From: JACTUC01 sp964477685
GTDB taxonomy: Archaea; Thermoproteota; Methanomethylicia; Methanomethylicales; Methanomethylicaceae
Reading direction: 5' to 3'
DNA: 17,164 bases
Assembly (NCBI GenBank): GCA_964477685.1
Contig: CAYZHK010000032.1
Location: 1-17,164 of the forward strand
Below, one piece after another: positions 1-6,354 of the stretch (its first letter is position 1; each line of letters begins with the position of its first letter). A program made the position numbers and the translations under genes. The notes beneath the pieces are model-generated. The model was not told the DNA's origin. It saw only the letters and a list, made by a program, of their open reading frames with translations, and made no database searches.

Positions 1-436
1 GGTTCTCCTTCACTTCCTTGAGGACTATGGCCGTCTCGGTGCTTGAGACCCCCTCTACTCCCCCAATGAGGTCTATCACCTTTGCCAATGACTCCTTGCT
101 GGTGACGTCTACCCTCAGGATGAGATAATAGGGCCCAGTGACGTCGTAGGCCTCGGTCACCTCTTCGAGGTTTCTCACAACCTCCAGTACCTCGGAGTAC
201 TTCCTGGGGTCGGCCCTGACAAGGATGAAGGCGGTGAGGCTCTTCCCCACCTTGGACGGGGAGACGGCTGCCCTGAAACCCTTTATGACGCCGATCTGCT
301 GGAGGCGCTTGACGCGCAGGAAGACGGTTGCCTCGCTGACCTTCCCCACCTTGGCTATCTTGGAGAAGGGCATCCTTGCATTCTCCTGAAGGTTCACTAT
401 GATCATCCTGTCCAAGTCGTCTAGGTCTATAGACAT
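1..436 (-). CDS. Lrp/AsnC family transcriptional regulator, C-terminus beyond window edge
   Basis: The minus-strand frame is open from ATG at 436 to the window edge, giving 145 residues without a stop; Lrp proteins are typically about 150 residues, so only a few are missing. Residues 1-60 form the winged helix-turn-helix (start MSIDLDDLDRMIIVNLQENA; then FSKIAKVGKVSEATVFLRVKR as the HTH). Residues 65-140 are the RAM ligand-binding and oligomerisation domain, including AYDVTGPYYLILRVDV and a VEGVSSTETAIVLK end. Family knowledge: DNA-binding octamers or dimers that sense amino acids. A GAGG Shine-Dalgarno lies eight bases before the ATG, and the gene has its own TATA box just after cofE. The ligand and targets cannot be read from the sequence. 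Confidence 0.9.
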   Translation of the reverse strand, partial: MSIDLDDLDRMIIVNLQENARMPFSKIAKVGKVSEATVFLRVKRLQQIGVIKGFRAAVSPSKVGKSLTAFILVRADPRKYSEVLEVVRNLEEVTEAYDVTGPYYLILRVDVTSKESLAKVIDLIGGVEGVSSTETAIVLKEVKEN

Positions 437-505
437 GTGGGTAACCTCGTATTTTCCTAATGATAAGGAGACAATAATTAAAGTTTCCGCATTATGCAAT
501 GAAAA

Positions 506-515
506 ATATTATAAA
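506..515 (-). promoter_or_regulatory. TATA box of the Lrp-family gene
   Basis: Read on the minus strand this is TTTATAATAT, a good archaeal TATA box about 70 bases before the Lrp start, immediately downstream of the cofE stop codon. A start site about 25 bases downstream would leave a leader of roughly 45 bases. The small palindrome GCATTATGC (489-497) lies between the two and might be an operator; it is too short to call. Confidence 0.5.
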
Positions 516-518
516 TGT

Positions 519-1304
519 TTAATTGGCGCGCCGCTTGCCTTGGGTTTCCACAGCCCTGCCGACGACGTGCATGATGAGGCACTGGTCCACAGGGATGAAG
601 GTCTCTTTGATGCTGTGCCCCTCCTCAAACCTCACCGGGGCCCCGCGGACCACTGCCACTGGAACAGACTCCGAGGTCTCACCCATAATGGCGTTCGCTG
701 CGGCGGCCAGTTCGTCTGCCAGCGCCGCCCTCTTTATCTTCATCGCCCTGCCAAAGAGGTCCTTCTTGCCCCTAAGGTCCTCCACGGGGGCGAAGCCTGC
801 CACACCCAAGGCAACGGCGCTGCCCCCCATCCTCAGGGGCATGGTCCTGCTGTCGATGACCATGACTCCTACATCAAGGCCCCTTGCCCTGAAGGTCTGC
901 CGAAGCCCTTCCGCTGTGGACTGTGGGTTCTCTGGCCAGAGGGCGGCATGCCCCAGCGGCGCATTGGACTGGTCGACCCCTGCGTTGGCGATGAGAACCC
1001 CCCCCTTCACGGTCAGGAGGGCCATTTCCACCCCCCCAAGGACCTGGTCTGCCTCGTCGAGGATCACCTGGGTAAACCTTGGATCCAGCCGGTACCTCTT
1101 CGCCACCTTCTGTGCCTCCCGTTTTGGCTTTACTGTGGAGAGGTCCACAATCCTCCCCTGGGAGGTGCCCACCGCCTTCGCCGAGAAGATCACAATGTCC
1201 CTGTCCCGGATCCTGTTGCTGGCCTTCACTGAGCTCTCCAGGGCCAGCGAGACAAGGTCGTCACCCTCCTTAATGAGGGGGGTCTTCAGGCCGAAGATCT
1301 CCAT
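519..1304 (-). CDS. cofE: Coenzyme F420-0:L-glutamate ligase
   Basis: CofE adds gamma-linked glutamates to F420-0 using GTP, finishing the deazaflavin cofactor in the cytoplasm. The protein aligns along its length with archaeal CofE: N-terminal GLKTPLIKEGDDLVSLALES, the DRDIVIFSAKAVG strand, the central GGVLIANAGVDQSNAP stretch, DSRTMPLRMGGSAVALGVAG, and LRGKKDLFGR followed by a helix ADELAAAANAIMGE. Two in-frame ATGs exist, at 1310 and 1304. The GGAGG Shine-Dalgarno sits only 2 bases from the first but 8 from the second, so 1304 (MEIFGLK, 261 residues) is preferred. No other F420 gene is in view. It is divergent from purA, and the Lrp gene follows on the same strand with its own promoter. 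Confidence 0.93.
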   Translation of the reverse strand: MEIFGLKTPLIKEGDDLVSLALESSVKASNRIRDRDIVIFSAKAVGTSQGRIVDLSTVKPKREAQKVAKRYRLDPRFTQVILDEADQVLGGVEMALLTVKGGVLIANAGVDQSNAPLGHAALWPENPQSTAEGLRQTFRARGLDVGVMVIDSRTMPLRMGGSAVALGVAGFAPVEDLRGKKDLFGRAMKIKRAALADELAAAANAIMGETSESVPVAVVRGAPVRFEEGHSIKETFIPVDQCLIMHVVGRAVETQGKRRAN

Positions 1305-1351
1305 AGTCATGTCCTCCGAATGGCAAGGCTTGTGAAGTTTAGCATCAATCC

Positions 1352-1360
1352 CCTAAATAA
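1352..1360 (-). promoter_or_regulatory. Likely TATA box of cofE
   Basis: TTATTTAGG on the minus strand, about 50 bases upstream of the cofE start at 1304. This places a start site near 1330 and a leader of about 25 bases containing the GGAGG site. The match to consensus is moderate. Confidence 0.4.
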
Positions 1361-1391
1361 GCGGAGTGCCAGCATGGTGGGGATTGTTAAG

Positions 1392-1400
1392 CTTATTATA
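1392..1400 (+). promoter_or_regulatory. Likely TATA box of purA
   Basis: The AT-rich CTTATTATA lies about 35 bases before the purA ATG at 1434. A start about 25 bases downstream would leave a short leader holding GGTG (1425-1428), five bases from the ATG. This spacing recurs at other genes here. Confidence 0.45.
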
Positions 1401-1433
1401 CCGCTTCCGCAATGACTTTCCTCTGGTGAGTAT

Positions 1434-2462
1434 ATGGGGGTCACCGTTCTCGTAGGCGGCTTCTTCGGAGACGAGGGGAAAGGCGTTCCGCTCTAGCGGG
1501 CGCCCCCCAGAGGGAAGATAGCCGCGTATTTGGGATACAAAGATAAGTATGACATTGCGGTCAGGACTGGCTCGATCAATGCAGGCCACACCCTGGTCAA
1601 CGAGGGGAAGGAGATAAAGCTGAGGATTGTCCCGTGCGCCTATGTTAGCGGGTCCACCAGGCTCCTCGTCGGTTCCGGGGCGCTCTACAGCATCGAGGCC
1701 TTCAAGAGAGAGTTGGAGATGACGGGCGTCGCCAAGAGGATAGGGGTTGACGCGCAGAGTGGCATTATTCTCCCCGAGCATATCGAGAGGGAGAGGAAAG
1801 ACGAATTCCTGATGAAGAAGGTGGGCTCCACCGGCTCGGGCGTGGGGGCAGCCTCGCTGGACAGGGTCAACAGGCTGCTGAGGCTTGCCAAGGACTTCGA
1901 GGAGCTGAAGCCCTATGCCACTGACGTTGTCGGGGAGGTCCACGGATGCCTGGAGAAGGGCGGCAGTGTCCTCCTAGAGGGCACCCAAGGGCTCTACCTC
2001 TCACTCTTCCATGGGACCTACCCGTTCGTGACCAGCAGGGACGTCTCCTCCTCTGCGGTCTGCAGCGAGGTGGGCGTGGGCCCCATGGACGTGGACGAGG
2101 TCTTCGTTGTCTTCAAGTCCTATGTCACGAGGGTCGGAGGAGGGCCGATGGATGGCGAGATGACGGAGGAGGAGGCAAAAAAGAGGGGGTGGCTTGAGAT
2201 AGCCACGGTAACCGGCAGGAAGAGGAGGGCGGCCCCCTTCGACATGAAGCTGGCCAAGAGGTCCGTGCGTATCAACTCCGCAACCCAGGTAGCCCTGACG
2301 AAGCTGGACGCAGTGTTCCCTGAATGCAGGGGTGCCACCAGGTACGAGGGCCTCAGCTCAGAGGCCAGGAAGTTCGTCGAGGAGATAGAGGAAGGGCTGG
2401 GCATACCGGTGACGGTGATCGGGACCGGGCCGGAGACGAAGGAGATTGTGGACCGGCGATAG
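1434..2462 (+). CDS. purA: Adenylosuccinate synthetase, interrupted in the P-loop by 30 bases with an in-frame TAG
   Basis: PurA condenses IMP and aspartate with GTP hydrolysis to adenylosuccinate, the first step from IMP to AMP. From ATG 1434 the frame reads MGVTVLVGGFFGDEGKG, the PurA N-terminus and P-loop. It then reads VPL, TAG (1494-1496) and RAPPRG before resuming with KIAAYLGYKDKYDIAV. Deleting 30 bases gives GDEGKGKIAAYL and a 332-residue protein, the usual archaeal length. The rest is intact: INAGHT (IMP site), EGTQGLYLSLFHGTYPFVT, GRKRRAAPFD, the guanine-binding TKLD, and the GTGPETKEIVDRR end. The GGTG Shine-Dalgarno at 1425-1428 fixes the start. Starting at the internal TTG (1530) would drop the GTP-binding loop and should give a dead enzyme. 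Whether the insertion is removed, bypassed, inactivating or an assembly error is unknown. Confidence 0.85.
1475..1508 (+). other. Stable RNA hairpin overlapping the purA insertion
   Basis: GGGG (1475-1478) pairs with CCCC (1505-1508), leaving AAA bulged. GGCG (1482-1485) pairs with CGCC (1501-1504). After a TT/G internal loop, CCGC (1488-1491) pairs with GCGG (1496-1499), closing a TCTA tetraloop that contains the first bases of the UAG. Twelve base pairs, nearly all G-C. An alternative fold pairs TTCC and CTCT (1486-1494) with AGAGGGAA (1509-1516). Confidence 0.6.
1485..1514 (+). other. 30-base in-frame insertion within the purA P-loop
   Basis: These ten codons separate GGG AAA GGC from AAG ATA. 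Both flanks belong to one continuous PurA motif, so the segment is extra. It holds the in-frame TAG at 1494-1496. The boundary is ambiguous over five positions, because AGGC (1481-1484) and AGGG (1511-1514) are near repeats; any of these 30-base excisions yields the same protein. The downstream 310 codons have no second lesion. Confidence 0.8.
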
Positions 2463-2475
2463 GCCGATCCTTCTT

Positions 2476-2724
2476 TCACCTTTTGGATTCCTTCTTCAGC
2501 CTTGGGATGACCTTACTGATGAGCGCGTCCGCGGCGTACAGCTCGGAGGCGCAGCCAGAGAAGTCCCCCTCTCTGCAGAGTTTGAGCGCGTTGGATATGC
2601 GTAGGGAAAGCTTCACAGGCCCCCGCTCCAAGTCGACTGCGCCACCTTTGGATTTTGGCGCCCGAATCTCGGCCACATTGCCGAGCTTCAATAGGGCGAG
2701 GGCGTACTGCAGCTCAAGGCGCAC
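2476..2724 (-). CDS. Uncharacterised small helical protein, true start uncertain
   Basis: I do not recognise this protein. From GTG at 2724 it gives 82 residues, apparently mostly helical (LELQYALALLKLG; KLSLRISNALKLC; CASELYAADALISKVIPRL) and lysine-rich at the C-terminus. The frame stays open upstream to a stop at 2866, and that stretch also looks coding (LSPGSWGTAHRSALLV, GC-rich third positions), yet it holds no ATG, GTG or TTG. Either a rarer start is used (an ATT lies at 2847), the N-terminus was lost, or there is an error upstream. The gene lies on the same strand as, and 42-180 bases beyond, the pilus operon, so it could be its last cistron; a T-rich tract lies between. It converges on purA, 13 bases apart. 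Confidence 0.5.
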   Translation of the reverse strand: MRLELQYALALLKLGNVAEIRAPKSKGGAVDLERGPVKLSLRISNALKLCREGDFSGCASELYAADALISKVIPRLKKESKR

Positions 2725-2876
2725 CAGGAGGGCACTCCTGTGGGCAGTGCCCCAGCTCCCCGGGGAGAGGGAGAGTATGTCCTGGAGTTCGGAGGTACGA
2801 ACACTGGCTTTTTCGATTGATGGCTCTAGGCCCTCAGGCTCCGGAATGGGTGTCGCCCCTTTCGGTTAGGACTGGG

Positions 2877-2892
2877 AAAAGATATGTAAAAA
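2877..2892 (-). terminator. T-rich tracts after the pilus assembly operon
   Basis: On the minus strand, TTTTT (2888-2892) and TTTT (2877-2880) follow the TadC-like stop codon by about 15 bases. Archaeal termination commonly uses such U-tracts without a hairpin. Read-through into the small ORF at 2476-2724 remains possible. Confidence 0.35.
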
Positions 2893-2907
2893 GGGTTGTG
2901 GGGGAGG

Positions 2908-3738
2908 CTATGCTATGATGAGGAGGGCAAAAACCGCAGTGGCTATTGTGCTCATTATGACCACATGCTTGAGACCGGACCGGATCTTCCCTTCACCCAT
3001 TTTGCCTGCCGTCAGTCCTGTGAACACGGCCAGCAGCAGCGACATGTGGAAGAGGATTATGCGGTAGTCGCCGTAGGTCGCCTCCGACGTGAAGAGCGGC
3101 GTGTTGCCCTGTGCAACGAGCGGGTAGAGTAGCTGATTAAGGATGATCATCACTGTCACGAGGAGGATCATGAACGAGATATAGGTGATTGAGACGTATA
3201 CCCTCATGCTGCCGCGCCTCTCCACGGCCATGGCCTTCACCTCCCAGAAGTAGCCAGCCATACTCCTCACGATCCTGTCGATGTCTCCGCCCGACCGGTT
3301 GGTCTCGATGATGATTGTCGTGGCCATCCTCACGATCTTGGAGTTGACCCTCTCTGCAAGGATCTGGAATGCCTCCTCAACGGTGCCTCCCACCCTGATC
3401 TTGTTGAGCACCCTCCGTAGCTCCTCGGTCAGCGGGCCGAAGTTCTTGCTCGAGGAACTCTCGAGGGCTTTGACGAAGGTCATGCCAGCAAGCTGGCCCT
3501 CACCAATGTCCTCCAAGAGGTCGGGTATGTTGTTCTCGATCTGTGTCTTCCATCTGTTCTCGAGCTCGAAGATAACGGCCATTGGAGCGAGGATCGTGAT
3601 CAGGGCTACCGCTATGAGGTAGTTGGCGAAGTTCAGGTTGATGTACCATGCCAGTATGGCCACTATTATGATGACGGCTGCGGATGCCCCCGTAGCCACG
3701 TATAGGAGCGTTCTTTCCCGCTTGTTCCAGAATTTCAT
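2908..3738 (-). CDS. TadC-like pilus assembly platform protein (T2SSF domain)
   Basis: A 276-residue membrane protein with a single type II secretion F (T2SSF/GspF-like) domain. Two membrane spans lie at the N-terminus (about residues 12-60). A cytoplasmic region follows, with the typical PDLLEDIGEGQLAGMTFVKA, FGPLTEELRRVLNKIRVG and ETNRSGGDIDRIVRSMAGYF segments. Three further hydrophobic spans finish the protein (about 185-205, 230-247 and 258-276). Family role: the inner-membrane platform on which the ATPase acts to add or remove pilin subunits. The ATG at 3738 follows the upstream TadB-like stop by four bases, with GGAGG nine bases before it. Together with that neighbour it would make the two F-domains that archaellum FlaJ/ArlJ carries in one chain. 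Confidence 0.85.
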   Translation of the reverse strand: MKFWNKRERTLLYVATGASAAVIIIVAILAWYINLNFANYLIAVALITILAPMAVIFELENRWKTQIENNIPDLLEDIGEGQLAGMTFVKALESSSSKNFGPLTEELRRVLNKIRVGGTVEEAFQILAERVNSKIVRMATTIIIETNRSGGDIDRIVRSMAGYFWEVKAMAVERRGSMRVYVSITYISFMILLVTVMIILNQLLYPLVAQGNTPLFTSEATYGDYRIILFHMSLLLAVFTGLTAGKMGEGKIRSGLKHVVIMSTIATAVFALLIIA

Positions 3739-3742
3739 CTTT

Positions 3743-4738
3743 TCAGTCCTCCGTGGGAACGGTCGAGTCTATCATGAGCAGCATCATTATGGATATCATA
3801 GGCACCATGAGGTAGGTGACGAGGTAGAGCCACAGCATTGCGTTGATGCCGCCGCCGCCCAGGAACGAGAGGGTTGCGAGCATCACCACCATGATGAGGG
3901 GCAGGACGATGCCTGCCGTGACGTAGACCTCAGCCATGACGCCGAGGCTGTCCAGCGACTTCCTCATGTTGATGCCCTTGAGTCTGATGAACCTCTTCCC
4001 CTGCAGGAAGAGGTACCTTTTCATGTCTCCACCGGTGCTGCCCACCAGCAGTATGCCCCTCAGCAGCTCACCGAACTTTGGCGAAGGGGTCTCGTCGATC
4101 CTGACGCTCAGGGCCGTGTAGAAGTCCTCGCCGAAGACCTCCATCCTGCGGATGATCTCCGAGACCTCGTAGCGAATGGCTGGGTCCACGTCGCTCTTTG
4201 CCACGCTCCGGAAGATCTTCTCAGGAATTACGCCGGCTCCGGCAAGGATGGCCAGATAGTTGGTGACGAAGCTGAGGTTCCGGTCTATGGCGGCCTTCCT
4301 GCTGTTGAGCTTGTACTTGGGCTGTATGTACACAACGATGAAGGCGACCGCCCCGGCAATGAAGCCGATGGCCACGCTTGTCAGGATGACGAAGAGGGGC
4401 TGCATCCCGGCTATGAAGAGGAAAGGTATCGGGACCAGCATGCCTATGATAAGGGCGAGGAGTGCGGTGAGGTAGATCTTGCTGATATACTTGACCAGGG
4501 TGATCTTGATGCCGGCCCGCTTCAGGTCCAGGTCCAGCCCCTCGAAGTACTTGATGGACTTCGCTGCCAAGTTGCCGAATATCTTGTAGGCGAACCCGGA
4601 GAAGTCTATTTCGCCCTTGAGATTGAGCTTGACCTTCTGTTTAGGCTCTGACTTTGGAGTGGGGGCGGGCTGCTGTGCCCCTGGCTCTGACCCTGGCCCC
4701 GGCTCAGGCTGTGGCTCAGACCCAGGTTCTGAACTCAT
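3743..4738 (-). CDS. TadB-like pilus assembly platform protein with acidic Pro/Glu-rich N-terminus
   Basis: 331 residues. The first 35 are low complexity (PGSEPQPEPGPGSEPGAQQP), a presumably disordered cytoplasmic tail. From residue 85 come two or three membrane spans, then a T2SSF cytoplasmic domain (NYLAILAGAGVIPEKIFRSV; RRMEVFGEDFYTAL; LRGILLVGSTGGDMKRYL) and two or three C-terminal spans. It is the partner of the downstream TadC-like protein. Its ATG overlaps the ATPase stop in an ATGA, and GGTGGAG sits just upstream within the ATPase gene, so translation is coupled. The Pro/Glu tail is not something I associate with the core family and may bind the ATPase or be a spacer. Pilus rather than archaellum is inferred because no FlaF, FlaG or FlaH gene is in view. 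Confidence 0.85.
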   Translation of the reverse strand: MSSEPGSEPQPEPGPGSEPGAQQPAPTPKSEPKQKVKLNLKGEIDFSGFAYKIFGNLAAKSIKYFEGLDLDLKRAGIKITLVKYISKIYLTALLALIIGMLVPIPFLFIAGMQPLFVILTSVAIGFIAGAVAFIVVYIQPKYKLNSRKAAIDRNLSFVTNYLAILAGAGVIPEKIFRSVAKSDVDPAIRYEVSEIIRRMEVFGEDFYTALSVRIDETPSPKFGELLRGILLVGSTGGDMKRYLFLQGKRFIRLKGINMRKSLDSLGVMAEVYVTAGIVLPLIMVVMLATLSFLGGGGINAMLWLYLVTYLMVPMISIMMLLMIDSTVPTED

Positions 4739-6219
4739 AGGCTCTCCACCATTGCCCTTCGGAAGACGCCCTCAGGATCATTGTAGTACTCCCTTAGGAT
4801 GTTGCCCAACTCCTGATACCTCCTCATCTGCTTCTTCTGGAGCCATTTCAGGATCATCTTCCTCTTGTTAAGCTCCTTCATTGCGGCCTCGAGGGTGATG
4901 CCGTTCTTGTCGGCTATCTTCTGGAGGATAAAGCTCTTCTCACTGATCTCGTGTGCGTCTGTCGCGGGGTCCCAGCGGATCTTCTGCCTTATCACGAGCT
5001 GGTCGTTTTCGGCATCGTAGCCCTTCACCTCGGTCACGTCCATTGTCCTCCTCATGGACTTGTTCCCGACGCGGATCCTGTTCTGGATCAGCATGAGGTC
5101 GACGAGACCGATGAGCGGCCTTGGGACGTTCATTGGCTTTGACTCGAGCCTCTTGATGATGCTGGTGGGGCTGTCGGCATGGATTGTTGCGCAGACGCCG
5201 TGGCCCGTGGCCAGGGCCTGGAAGAGCGTGTAGGCTTCGGCTCCCCTGACCTCACCCACTATGATGTAGTCGGGCCTCTGCCTCAGCGAGTTCTTCAGCA
5301 GGTCAAAGAGTGAAATTTCCGTTCCCTTGGCGCCGAAGCCCATCCTTGTGGTCATGGCTGCCCAATTGGTGTGGGGGATGTTGATCTCGGGGGTCTCCTC
5401 AATGGTCACGATCTTGAGGTCCGGCCTGACGAACATGAGGATGCCGTTAAGCAGGGTAGTCTTTCCGGAGGCGACTCCCCCGGCCACGAGGATGGAGCAC
5501 CTGTTCTCCACAGCGTACCAGAGGAAGGCAGCAATGTCAGGGTTGATTGTGCCGAGGTCCATAAGGTCGACGACGGTGAGGGGGTCGGCCTTGAAGCGCC
5601 TGATCGTGAAGGTTGTGCCTTTCGTGGAAATCTCCGTGCCGAAGGTGGCGTTTGCCCTGCTCCCATCCGGCAGGGAGCCGTCCAGGATCGGCGCAGCGAA
5701 CGAGATATGCTTTCCGCATTTGTAGGCCAGCCTCACCACGAACCTGTTCAGTTCATCGTTGGTGTGGAAGACGACATTGGTGGGGATGGACTCGTACTCT
5801 CGGTGCCAGATGTATATGGGGACGCCCACCCCGTCGCAGGAGATATCCTCTATGAGGTGGTCCCTCATCATCGGGTCGATCCTCTCGTACCCCAGAAAGT
5901 CCCTCTTCACGTAGTAGAGGATCTTGTTGAGGTTACCCGGCTCGATCTTGAGCTTATAGTCCTTCATGATCCGCTGGACCTCCTTGTCAATGAGGGGACC
6001 AGTGGTCGTGGTCGAGATCTCCGAGATGGGGATATTCATCTCGTCGATCAGGATCTTCTTGATGTTCTCCAGTGTCACCTTCTCCTGGGGCTCGATGGTC
6101 GGCTCGATCACCTTGTAGCGCGTCTCGTGGGTGACTGCGTCCTCGGCGATGGCGATGTAAACGTAGGGGGCCTCAATGGCGTACGTTGTCTTAAAGGCAG
6201 TCGTTTCCTGCAGCTTCAT
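4735..6219 (-). CDS. Type IV pilus / TadA-VirB11-like secretion ATPase
   Basis: A 494-residue hexameric motor ATPase driving pilin assembly from the cytoplasmic face of the membrane. The N-terminal 170 residues are the archaeal GspE/FlaI-type domain (LGYERIDPMMRDHLIEDISC is the usual signature before the core). Walker A is GGVASGKTT at about 247-255, the Asp-box region is VTIEETPEIN, Walker B is RPDYIIVGEVRG at about 315-326, and the His box is TGHGVCATIHADS at about 338-350. The C-terminus carries a helical tail. All catalytic elements seem intact. First gene of the operon ATPase, TadB-like, TadC-like. A clear TATA box lies upstream. Archaellum motors (FlaI) are close relatives; the split platform proteins and the neighbouring pilins favour a pilus. 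Confidence 0.93.
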   Translation of the reverse strand: MKLQETTAFKTTYAIEAPYVYIAIAEDAVTHETRYKVIEPTIEPQEKVTLENIKKILIDEMNIPISEISTTTTGPLIDKEVQRIMKDYKLKIEPGNLNKILYYVKRDFLGYERIDPMMRDHLIEDISCDGVGVPIYIWHREYESIPTNVVFHTNDELNRFVVRLAYKCGKHISFAAPILDGSLPDGSRANATFGTEISTKGTTFTIRRFKADPLTVVDLMDLGTINPDIAAFLWYAVENRCSILVAGGVASGKTTLLNGILMFVRPDLKIVTIEETPEINIPHTNWAAMTTRMGFGAKGTEISLFDLLKNSLRQRPDYIIVGEVRGAEAYTLFQALATGHGVCATIHADSPTSIIKRLESKPMNVPRPLIGLVDLMLIQNRIRVGNKSMRRTMDVTEVKGYDAENDQLVIRQKIRWDPATDAHEISEKSFILQKIADKNGITLEAAMKELNKRKMILKWLQKKQMRRYQELGNILREYYNDPEGVFRRAMVESL

Positions 6220-6246
6220 AGAGGGATCTCTCGTAAACGTATTGTT

Positions 6247-6296
6247 GGTATCGGGGCTATCGCTTTTATACCTATGCGGTTTGGGCGACCGATACC
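6247..6296. promoter_or_regulatory. 8-bp perfect inverted repeat bracketing the pilus operon TATA box
   Basis: GGTATCGG (6247-6254) and CCGATACC (6289-6296) are exact reverse complements, 42 bp centre to centre, with the TATA box of the ATPase operon between them. Such spacing, close to four helical turns, would suit a regulator bridging two half-sites. A direct repeat GGGCTATC also occurs at 6254-6261 and 6344-6351. No regulator can be named. Confidence 0.45.
6261..6270 (-). promoter_or_regulatory. TATA box of the pilus assembly operon
   Basis: Minus strand reads TATAAAAGCG, a near-ideal archaeal TATA box 42-51 bases upstream of the ATPase start, giving a predicted start site near 6241 and a leader of about 20 bases. 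No strong Shine-Dalgarno precedes the ATPase ATG. Confidence 0.65.
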
Positions 6297-6306
6297 GACT
6301 GATTAG

Positions 6307-6332
6307 TTATAATAAGTCCGAATTAATAATAT
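6307..6332 (+). promoter_or_regulatory. Promoter region of the prepilin peptidase gene, probably leaderless
   Basis: Two AT-rich TATA candidates lie here: TTATAATAA (6307-6315) and AATTAATAATAT (6321-6332). The second is placed so that transcription would start within a few bases of the ATG at 6355. No Shine-Dalgarno is visible before that ATG, which agrees with a leaderless message. Confidence 0.45.
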
Positions 6333-6354
6333 CTTTTCCTGTTGGGCTATCCCG

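Noticed and set aside
525..532. GGCGCGCC palindrome at the cofE 3' end
   Set aside because: It lies in coding sequence specifying the last CofE residues; an 8-bp GC palindrome is unremarkable in this composition.
399..1335. Long plus-strand open frames antisense to cofE
   Set aside because: Arg/Pro-rich or patternless translations caused by high GC; the minus strand gives a full CofE.
1494..1496. TAG read as pyrrolysine
   Set aside because: Decoding it would still leave ten foreign residues in the middle of the GTP-binding loop, which the family does not tolerate. No pyrrolysine genes are in view.
1479..1519. A canonical bulge-helix-bulge archaeal intron in purA
   Set aside because: For all five excision registers that restore the protein I tested the four bases after each 3-base bulge; none pairs fully (the best is CGTT with GAAG, one mismatch and one wobble). 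A relaxed motif cannot be excluded.
1530..2462. purA starting at the internal TTG 1530
   Set aside because: It would lack the P-loop GDEGKGK and has no Shine-Dalgarno, while the ATG at 1434 has both a ribosome site and the correct N-terminus.
3623..6306. Long plus-strand open frames antisense to the pilus operon
   Set aside because: His/Asp/Glu-rich shadow translations without domains; the minus strand encodes recognisable pilus proteins throughout.
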